Assembly: GCA_008330645.1 (NCBI GenBank)
Contig: VLTN01000017.1
Span: 124,001-188,000, forward strand
DNA length: 64,000 nt
Direction of reading: 5' to 3'
From: Cafeteria roenbergensis
Taxonomy: Eukaryota; Sar; Bigyra; Bicosoecida; Cafeteriaceae
Below the pieces are notes generated by a model. It worked only from the letters and a program-made list of their open reading frames with translations. It made no database searches and was not told where the DNA came from. This document shows positions 47,801-54,568 of this stretch, in pieces. The position numbers and the translations under genes are program-made. Position 1 is the first letter of the stretch, and every line of letters starts with the position of its first letter.

Positions 47801-50338
47801 TCGCCCCCGCCGCTGCTGGGCAGCAGCTCCGCCCTCAGGCACGCTGCGCGGGAGGACGCTGGGCCGGCTCGATGGCGCGATACGGGCGGGAGGGGTGGCC
47901 GCGCAAGCAGAAGCACTTCTGCCAGCGGGCCCATGCCAGCCACCGGCCCGCCGGGAGCCGATGTGCGTACGAGAGCTGCATCGAGCTCGAGACACAGAGA
48001 GCGTCTGCATCCACCCAGCGGCGCCGCCAGCAGCGACGGCCGGGGCGGCAATGGGCGAGGAGACGGGGCGCGGGTCCAAGCGGCCGGGCGGCGCGGCTGG
48101 TCAGGGCAAGCGTCAGCGGCATCGTCGCCCGAGGCCAGCCCCTGGGACGAGCTGGGCAAGGAGCAGGGGGGCGCCGGAGGAGGCGCCGGAGGCGGCGCTG
48201 GCGCTGCGGACGACGGTGACAACACGTACTTGGACGTCGATGACGGGGGGCACTGCGACGCTGCAACCCGTGCCGGCGGGGAAGCTGGCGATGGGGCGGA
48301 GGACATTGATGGTCTCAGCAGCATGGGCGGCCGGCCGCGTGACACGACAGCGACTGCATCGCGCGACCGCCCAGGCGGCGCTGCAGTCGCTGGCGCAGCG
48401 GCTGAGGCCGAGGGTGGCGCGGCCGGCCGTTCGACCGTCCGTGCAGGGCGCCGCAGCGGCAGCAGGCGCCCGTCGGCGTTGCTGGACGACTCACAGCGCG
48501 GCGAGCTCACGAGCCGAGCTGCGCAGCCGGGCGGGCGGCGTGCTAGCCGCTCGATGGGCGGGCCTTCGGGCCACGGCGGCGCGACGGGCAGTCGGCCCAG
48601 CAGCACAGGCCATGCTGGCGACAGCGACGACGAAGACTTCGTTTCGCCGCCGCCGCAGCCGCAGCCGCAGCCGCAGCGCTGGGAGGGGGACCAGCCCCGG
48701 CCTCACAGGGCTGCAGGCGGCTCCCGCGCCTTCTCGGTGACCAGCTCCCCCGACCGCGGAGTGTCAATCGACGTCAGCGTCAGCGCGCGCGGTGACGTCG
48801 CCGTGACCACCCGCCCAGCGACAGCCCCTGCCGGGCAGAGCCAAGAACACCAAATCACCGCCCACCAGCAGCAGCAGCAGCAGCAGGGCCAGCTGCAGCG
48901 CCGCCGTGGGCGGTCGCGCACCCCCTCACCGTCCCGCTCTCGCTCCCGCGGCAGCAGCGGCAGCGACGGCAGCAGCGGCAGCCTTGTCCGTTCTCGCCAC
49001 CACGGCGGCACGGGCGGCCGCGCCAGACACCCGGCCGCCGCCCCGCTGCCTGGCACGACGCCGCGTCGCTCTGGCCTGCCGGCGGGCCCCCTCGCCCTCT
49101 CGCCGCCCTCCCGCCCCCGCTCCCCCGTCGCCCTCGACATCCCCTCTGGCGTCAAGGTCGACGACAGGCGCGCCAGAGCGGTGGCTCGCGGGCTCGAGGC
49201 CAACGCCCGCTGGCTCGAGAGCCGGCTTCTGGACCTGCGGTCAGCCGAGGGCGCCCCGACGCCCGGCTCGCCCCGCCGCCCCGCCGCAGGCGCCGGCGCG
49301 CGGAGCCGGACGAGCAGGGGCAGCCTGCGAGACGGCCGCCTCCCGGCGGGGTCGGCGGTGTCCTCGGCCGGTGCGGGCACCGACGGCTCGCTGGCGCAGC
49401 CAAGCGCCGATCGCGCCGGAGTCAGCGGGCACACGGCGCAGCCCCATCGTGTGCCGGACTCGTCAGTGCAGCTGTCGGGTGGCGTCGACGTCGCGGTGGT
49501 CGCGCCGGCAGAGCCACAATCGCGTGGGCGGCCCGAGAGGCCATCGGGCGGAGGAGCCGCCGCCGAGGCCACGGTGTCCGCCCTGGCCCGCGCTGGCGGG
49601 GGCGGCCGACCGACCGCAGCCTCCGTCGTCAGCAACGCGGACCGCGGGGCCGTCATCGACGATTCTGAGAGCGACGCGGGGTCGCGCCGCGCCAGAACCC
49701 AGCCGGCTCGAAGCGCGAGGCCGGCCTTCACGGCTGGGCCGGGCGCTGCTGGAGGATCGGACGCGGACGCATCCGCCGCGGGCGTGAGCGTCGGGGGCTT
49801 CGGCGCAGCGGCCGTGGGGCCCGCCGGCCCCGCAGCGGTGGAGGGCTCCACCGTGGGCAGCTGGGCTGGCGCGTCGCTCGGCCGCGGATCCCGCCGCGGC
49901 CTGGAGGACGGCGTGGCGACGCCCGGCAGCGCGCACAGCCGCGCCATGCGCACGCGCACCACTGCGTCCGACCGGCGGGCAAGCCACCGCCGGCTGTGCG
50001 GGGCGCTGTCGCGAGTGCTGCTGGCGGGGGTGGGGCTGGAGGGGCAACGGGAGCGGGCGCTCGCGGCGGTGGCAGGCGCCCCGGACAGGCACGTCGTGGC
50101 CGCGTTCCGTGGCGGAGGCACCCGGCACGGGCCCTTCTTGGGCCTCTACGCCATGGACGACGACAGCATGGGCGGCACGCGCGTGTTCGCGGCTTCGCGA
50201 GGGGCGCCGCTGTCCTTCGACCGGGCGTCTGTACAGGCCTTTTACAAGTACGACACGGTATCCCGGTCCTTTGACAAGCTGGACGCGGTGCGCTTCACGC
50301 CGCGCACGAACGGCGTCTCGTTGTCGCTCACTCGCTGA
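44846..50338 (+). CDS. CKK-domain (CAMSAP/patronin-type) coiled-coil protein
   Basis: Predicted 1,830 residues from ATG MSSQHAEPPATP. The C-terminal ~120 residues (from ~1,712) match the CKK domain of CAMSAP/patronin. The order is a helix (RLCGALSRVLLAGV), a beta strand with an FR-G-x2-G-x3-F-L-G-L-Y block, strand FAASRGAPLSF, then VQAFYKYDTVSRSFDKLDAV and final VSLSL; animal CKK has the equivalent FRALY, FYKYSSDKKQF and ITI segments. CKK domains bind microtubule minus ends. The rest is long Ala/Glu/Arg coiled coil (residues ~285-615 and ~714-868), a (GS)n linker (~681-709), a poly-Gln run near 48,862-48,885 and Arg/Ser-rich disorder. No calponin-homology domain is seen at the N-terminus, unlike animal CAMSAPs; a short helix (VFERMREQNADLATRIASL) starts the protein. 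Role: probably organising non-centrosomal or basal-body microtubules. Confidence 0.85.
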   Translation: MSSQHAEPPATPQPHGGDLAGVFERMREQNADLATRIASLRKPPGSSRSPAQGPAPRAKKEAPLTGPDGQWGSGSSASEGPMRGWRLGVSAAADGEDDADRAPISLSQLLGDDSDGRQPVPGQLLWGEDWRGAGSRQGPPPKPRLDAPAGRTAAGATSEAAAPAAADGVGRRPVRGRGEVGQLSSSSAWGHGWVATDADGPPAVAGNGSEPAQPWRDAHSHGHSHSHSHRTAPAYAADVVGAGSAAPPSAARRDTVRAGPNAAHDHVIRGRSGESPEHARGRSDFDALAELERRNAALHHELRREKARHAEAEAESRRRLESLEDEAGQARRAAAAAGAAARRAELASQGAEERCRVAQEQARKAAESERAAEDRAAKAADVLARLRRVLTTAGGPGETARWLADSAGAWATEGGSTLLMAQLADRIEASDKRCADAEERAAALKQRLDEGAAALAKAARAEADAVSAAAAEKRRRLRAEQGAAAAAEAIAASQRQSADTSAQLRAGVGAALRRARARAADAEASVKEAAALQQAAVSAKTSAEQRAAAAERRAAAAEQRAAQAVSRTAEAEAAAARAASRATKAEQAATRAKAEAADARGKAAAAEAAAAVARHARLIDGGASDRRTAGGSAVGSAHGSTDRSAAPAASQQEHRADGATATGAASPAAAAAAGAEQPHAGGSGSGSGSGSGSGSGSGSGSGSGSGSDTVSAADPRLGRALAALAEADGRIEALLEAQRSAEQEVSRLRERSSRATSKRDDAVAEAERLSERLRESEDSRAGAVRDAESRRDQAERDAAGARAAAEQAMADAQAARDAADRMSAELGRAQDEADEARAETARLQREAGRLSAALDAERERCRRLALKAASRAATAGSGAGGSAAADGAGAGGAYSADRGDGGDAGRGVQEAAAPSAGWRGEHRRSPAQRQGRRRQRSERDGGLSQGRAVDRPAPSAEPRRSASSPSLPVPGTVKPRRGADGSPSPSPPPLLGSSSALRHAAREDAGPARWRDTGGRGGRASRSTSASGPMPATGPPGADVRTRAASSSRHRERLHPPSGAASSDGRGGNGRGDGARVQAAGRRGWSGQASAASSPEASPWDELGKEQGGAGGGAGGGAGAADDGDNTYLDVDDGGHCDAATRAGGEAGDGAEDIDGLSSMGGRPRDTTATASRDRPGGAAVAGAAAEAEGGAAGRSTVRAGRRSGSRRPSALLDDSQRGELTSRAAQPGGRRASRSMGGPSGHGGATGSRPSSTGHAGDSDDEDFVSPPPQPQPQPQRWEGDQPRPHRAAGGSRAFSVTSSPDRGVSIDVSVSARGDVAVTTRPATAPAGQSQEHQITAHQQQQQQQGQLQRRRGRSRTPSPSRSRSRGSSGSDGSSGSLVRSRHHGGTGGRARHPAAAPLPGTTPRRSGLPAGPLALSPPSRPRSPVALDIPSGVKVDDRRARAVARGLEANARWLESRLLDLRSAEGAPTPGSPRRPAAGAGARSRTSRGSLRDGRLPAGSAVSSAGAGTDGSLAQPSADRAGVSGHTAQPHRVPDSSVQLSGGVDVAVVAPAEPQSRGRPERPSGGGAAAEATVSALARAGGGGRPTAASVVSNADRGAVIDDSESDAGSRRARTQPARSARPAFTAGPGAAGGSDADASAAGVSVGGFGAAAVGPAGPAAVEGSTVGSWAGASLGRGSRRGLEDGVATPGSAHSRAMRTRTTASDRRASHRRLCGALSRVLLAGVGLEGQRERALAAVAGAPDRHVVAAFRGGGTRHGPFLGLYAMDDDSMGGTRVFAASRGAPLSFDRASVQAFYKYDTVSRSFDKLDAVRFTPRTNGVSLSLTR
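46886..46971 (+). repeat. (GGCAGC)n coding microsatellite
   Basis: About 14 perfect copies of the hexamer GGCAGC encode an alternating Gly-Ser linker between two coiled-coil regions of the CKK protein. Such pure repeats change length easily. Confidence 0.95.
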
Positions 50339-50866
50339 TCCGGGCATGCCGGCCGTCCCCCACACCCCGACAGCGGAGGCAGGGGAGGGGGCGCCGAGGA
50401 GTGCAGCAGCCTTGGCTATTGGCGTCAAGACTCTTTTTGTTTCAACTGCGTCAGGTTTCCTGCTGCGCGTGCGGCTCAAGGCCTCGCCGGGAATCGCCGT
50501 CAGCGGGGGTTGCGTGTCCTGCGGGCTCTTGCGCCCCTCGCAACGTCGCCGCACGCACCGCCCGCCCTCATTGCCCACTCCCCAAAGCGAAGCGCGTTTG
50601 CAATCCCTGCCCCCCCCCCCCGCCCACCCCTGCTTGCAACTCGTGGGACGCAGCTGTGCTGGCGCCGCAATCTGGGGCGTGGCGCTTGGCAAGTGCAACT
50701 TTGCTCTGCCCTCGGCATTCCGCCTGTGGCGGCCGGCTTGCACTCGCACCGGCCAAGCGGACGTCTGCTCCCCGCCTGGTCCGCCGCAAGTGCAGCCCTT
50801 TTGTGGGACCAATAGGCCCGGCCTGCGGCTCGCGCCCCCCGCTGCGAGAGGGTCGCCGTCGCCGCG
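50339..50866. other. Spacer between CKK and PH/C2 genes
   Basis: 528 bp between two genes on the same strand. It contains a C run (~50,611-50,622). Open frames here are short or antisense. No gene, RNA or intron-split exon could be supported. Confidence 0.5.
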
Positions 50867-53800
50867 ATGGACATCCGCCGGCAACACCCGTTCGGAATCC
50901 TCGGCCCCGTGCAGTACGACTTCCTGCCGCTGAATGGTGCTACCGCTACCGAGTTCGCTGCCGAAGCCGCGTTCGCGTCGTCTCCCGCCCAGAAGCGCGC
51001 GGAGACCTCGTCCGCGTGGTCCCAGCGGTTCGTGGCCGCGACAAACATGACGCTTCTGTTCTACTGGTCGTCTCCGGGCGACAGCACGCCGAGGGGGGTC
51101 TTCCCGCTGTTCCACGAAACGACGGTGGAGTATATGCGCTCCTTCGAGGGCAAGGACCACGTTGTGATCGTCCGGCCGCGCCCATCGGTGCCAAGCTGCC
51201 GCGTCGTGTACTTGTCGTTGCCGTCCGAGGGCCAGGCGCGCAGGCTGGCCCAGCGCCTGATGGAGTGCCGCCCGGAGGTCCTCTCGCTCGCAGCCGAGAT
51301 GGCCCGGTCGTCTGCCACGACTGTCAAGCGCGAGATGGAGACAGCTCAGGAGCTGGAGCGCGCTCGCGACGAGCTGCTTGCGGCAGTGCAGTCCGCGCTG
51401 GAGCGGGCCACTGGGGCGGCAGAGCTGGTCCTTGACCTGGAGCACCGCGTGGAGGCGGCGTGGCAGGCGCACGGATCGCTCGCGCTGGAGGACGGCGCCT
51501 CCGTCGACGGCGGCGGGTCCCGCGGGGGCAGCAGCAGCGCTGGCAAGCCCCCGAAGCTTGCGCCGCTTCAGCGGCATGCCGGGGGCGAGATCCACGGGCT
51601 GGGGGAGGCAGTCTCGGCCGGGGAGGCGCTGCGGGCGGGGGCAGCGCTGGCTGCGCCCTCGGGAGCGGGCACTGCCGCCGCTGGACCAGCCGCGGCCGCC
51701 GCCCCCGGAGCGGCCACAGCTGCCAAGTCGGCTGCAAAGCCGGCCAGTGGAGCGACTGGGGAGCAGGCCGCCGGCGCGACCGCGACCGCGGCAGAGCGCA
51801 TCCGACGAGGCGCTTCACTCCGGCGGCACCTCCTCGACGCCCCAAAGGCGGCGTCGCAGTCGCCAACGCCCCAGCGGCATCACGACGACCCGCCTGCCGT
51901 TGCCGCGGCGCCGCCCGCTCCGCCGCGGTCCAGTTCAGCGGGCCGCCGCGCCCCCTCGCAGCCCGCCTCCGCCGCGCCGCCGCGCCGCCCCCTCGCGCCC
52001 CTCGCCATCACCCCGGCCACCGCCGCAGCGGCGTCCCGTCGCGTCTTCGCCGAGCTCGAGGCACGCGTTCGCTCCGCCGCCGCGGCCACCAACCGCCTGC
52101 GCGACGTCGCCGAGCGATCGGAGGAGCGGTTTCGCCGCCTTGCCCGGGTCAACGCGATGCTAGTGAGGCAGTTTCGGCAGTTTCTGCGCGACTGGGGGCC
52201 GGGTGGAACCTCCCGCACCTTCGGGCGGGCGACCCCCGAGGCACGGCGGCGCTGCAGGAGGGCCTCCGCGGCGACGGCCAGCAGAGAGCGGGCCCGCTCG
52301 CTGGCCGCGGCGGGGCTCTCGTCCACCGGCCAGGCCTCCCCGGCAGACGGCGCGGCAGTCTGGCTGATGCCCGTTCCTGGCGAGCTGGCGGACAGCGGCA
52401 GCGATGCCGCCGACGCGGTCGCGGCCGTTGCCTCCCGTGGCGTCGGGGCGGGAAGGGGAGAGGTGCCCCCGCCGCTGGGGCGGCGCCGGTCCGCGTCCGT
52501 GGGATCGCCCTCGCCGCGAGTGGCAGCCTCCGGCTCTGCAGCTGACCTTGCCGGAGTCCCCCCCATCGGCGCGGCATCGCCGCTGGGAGCATCGCCCCTG
52601 GCGTCAAGGGCGGCGGGCGGCGGTGCCGGCCCCGCGGCGCCGGGCGACACCAAGCCCTCTGCAGAGCAGGCCAAGGCCGGCCGCGGCTCCGAGGTCGCTG
52701 CCGCCACGGGGCTGGCGGGCTCTGACGCGGGCGGTCCGGGGAGCGACGGTTCCGCGACAAAGAGCAGCGCCTTCTCGCGGCTGATGCTCACGCCCGAAGG
52801 CGCGCCCGTGCCCGCGCCGGCAGCGGCACCGGCAGCGGCACCGACAGTGGCAGCGGGCGGCCAGAGTGCGCCCGTCGCGGGGGCGGCCGCAGGCGGCAGC
52901 GAGGCTCTGCCCGGGAGGTCGGAGGCCGATGTCGAGGAGGCGTTGCGGCACTTGCCGCCCCCGCCCTCGGCAACGGACGACCCGCTGCCCCCTGGCCGGG
53001 AGCGGCGCGGCTCGGCGTCGGCTCGGTTCGCGCCGGCGGCACCGGCGGCCCAGGAGCCCAAGAAGGGCATTTTCGGCTCCATATTTGGCCGGGGCGCTGC
53101 GGGCCGCTCCACGCGGGAGGCTGGGGCCACAGGCGCGGCGGCGGCAGGCCCCGCAGCGTCGGGAGCAGCCCCCACGTCGCAGCCGTCGAAGGACCGGCCA
53201 CGCACCGCCTCTGTGGCGGGAGCTGCGCTGGGCGCCCCGGCCGCGCCCTCGGCGCTCAGGCCGCCCCCCGCCGCGCCCTCGCTCCCGGAAGAGGTGACGA
53301 CGTCGCGCTCAGAGCGGTTTCCCGGCCGTGTAGTGGCGCTGATCATGCAAGTGCAGCAGCTGGGGCCGTCGGCCGTTCAGCCCGCTGGGTGGGCCTACAT
53401 GACCGCGTCAGCCTTCTCGCGAGAGCTGCGAACGCCGCCGCTGCAGGCCTACCTGGACCCGGAGACGAAGCGGTCGTGCCGGCTGGACGCCCGGGGCCCC
53501 CGCGGCGGCTACGTGGCGCTGTCGTTCGTCGTGGACCGGGCTCTCGCCGACGAGGGCTCCAACCTGGAGATCAGGCTCGCAGCGCAGCGGGCGTTCCGGG
53601 CGGACGTGACGGTGGGGGCCTGCGCCGTGTCGCTGTGGCAGCTGCAGCAGTGGCCAGGGAAGGCCCACGCCGTGTGGGTGGAGCTGCAGTCTCCCGACGC
53701 CGCGCTCAAGCCCAAGCCGTACGAGATCCCCGTCCCCGTTGGACGGGACCCCGCCTTCCCGCAGCGAGCCGCGCTCGGGGAGCTGCCCCCGCCGCCCGTC

Positions 53801-54364
53801 ACGGGCCGGCCGTGCGTGCTGCTGCAGCTGGTTTACACGCTCACCCCGCCGGGGGAGGGCGGCAAGCTCCCGCGTGTGGAGTTCTTCGATTCCGCCCGGG
53901 CGCGGCGAGAGCAGGAGGAGGCGCGGAAGCAGGTTGAGGCCATGAGCCGCGGGCAGGCGTCGCGGGGGCACGGCGCCGAGGAAATTGTGTTCTCGCGCGG
54001 CAAGGACAGCCCCAAGACCGACGGTCCAACGCCTGCGGCCGCAGCCGCGCCGACGGGCGCGGGAGCGGCTGCGAGCCAGCCTGCCGCCGCGGCGTCAGCG
54101 ACGCCCAAACAGGCAGCGGCAGTCTCAGCCGATCGAGCTGCTGCTGACGCCGCGGCCGCGGCCAAGCTGGAAGCAGCGCTGGCCGCGGCAGCCGCGGCCG
54201 AGGAGCGGGCGGCCAGCGCAGAGCAACGCGCCTCGCAGGCGGAGGAGGAGCTGGCCGTGGTCAAGCACAAACTGGTCCGGCTTGCCAAGGCCGTGCAGCA
54301 CTCCCGAGCGCAGCAGAAGGCGCAGACGGCTGCCTCGCCTGCGTCGCACAAGGACTCGCCATGA
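50867..54364 (+). CDS. PH-like and C2-like domain protein
   Basis: Predicted 1,165 residues from MDIRRQHPFGILGP. Residues ~48-137 look like a pleckstrin-homology fold. The strands are QRFVAATNMTLLFYWSS, RGVFPLFHETTVEYM, HVVIVRPRP and CRVVYLSLPS, closed by a helix (GQARRLAQRLMECR). A coiled segment follows (TVKREMETAQELERARDELL). The middle ~500 residues are Ala/Pro/Ser-rich disorder with short helices. Residues ~818-1,000 form a C2-like beta domain (PGRVVALIMQVQQLG, GYVALSFVVDR, NLEIRLAAQR, VGACAVSLWQLQQWPGKAHAVWVELQ, CVLLQLVYTLTPPG). The strand-turn pattern fits, but the calcium-binding Asp residues are not evident. A C-terminal coiled coil ends the protein. A membrane-lipid-binding scaffold is likely; partners are unknown. 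Domain calls are from fold pattern, not strong identity. Confidence 0.7.
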   Translation: MDIRRQHPFGILGPVQYDFLPLNGATATEFAAEAAFASSPAQKRAETSSAWSQRFVAATNMTLLFYWSSPGDSTPRGVFPLFHETTVEYMRSFEGKDHVVIVRPRPSVPSCRVVYLSLPSEGQARRLAQRLMECRPEVLSLAAEMARSSATTVKREMETAQELERARDELLAAVQSALERATGAAELVLDLEHRVEAAWQAHGSLALEDGASVDGGGSRGGSSSAGKPPKLAPLQRHAGGEIHGLGEAVSAGEALRAGAALAAPSGAGTAAAGPAAAAAPGAATAAKSAAKPASGATGEQAAGATATAAERIRRGASLRRHLLDAPKAASQSPTPQRHHDDPPAVAAAPPAPPRSSSAGRRAPSQPASAAPPRRPLAPLAITPATAAAASRRVFAELEARVRSAAAATNRLRDVAERSEERFRRLARVNAMLVRQFRQFLRDWGPGGTSRTFGRATPEARRRCRRASAATASRERARSLAAAGLSSTGQASPADGAAVWLMPVPGELADSGSDAADAVAAVASRGVGAGRGEVPPPLGRRRSASVGSPSPRVAASGSAADLAGVPPIGAASPLGASPLASRAAGGGAGPAAPGDTKPSAEQAKAGRGSEVAAATGLAGSDAGGPGSDGSATKSSAFSRLMLTPEGAPVPAPAAAPAAAPTVAAGGQSAPVAGAAAGGSEALPGRSEADVEEALRHLPPPPSATDDPLPPGRERRGSASARFAPAAPAAQEPKKGIFGSIFGRGAAGRSTREAGATGAAAAGPAASGAAPTSQPSKDRPRTASVAGAALGAPAAPSALRPPPAAPSLPEEVTTSRSERFPGRVVALIMQVQQLGPSAVQPAGWAYMTASAFSRELRTPPLQAYLDPETKRSCRLDARGPRGGYVALSFVVDRALADEGSNLEIRLAAQRAFRADVTVGACAVSLWQLQQWPGKAHAVWVELQSPDAALKPKPYEIPVPVGRDPAFPQRAALGELPPPPVTGRPCVLLQLVYTLTPPGEGGKLPRVEFFDSARARREQEEARKQVEAMSRGQASRGHGAEEIVFSRGKDSPKTDGPTPAAAAAPTGAGAAASQPAAAASATPKQAAAVSADRAAADAAAAAKLEAALAAAAAAEERAASAEQRASQAEEELAVVKHKLVRLAKAVQHSRAQQKAQTAASPASHKDSP

Positions 54365-54568
54365 GCGGATGCGGAGCGTGCGCGCTGTGCGGCCCGCTGC
54401 GTGCGCTGGCTTAGCTTGCCAGTGCTCTCCGCAACAATGCTTTTTTTTGCACCGACTGAGCAGACCCGCCCCGCCATCGCCCGCGCGCGTGGCATGCCTT
54501 TGAGGTGGCTCCGCGGCCGCTCGTGCGGCACGCGGCCGCAGCGCTGCTTGATCGACAGCGTGGAACAC

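Noticed and set aside
50500-51048. Minus-strand ORF in the CKK-PH/C2 spacer
   Set aside because: It overlaps the start of the PH/C2 gene in antisense and shows no family features.
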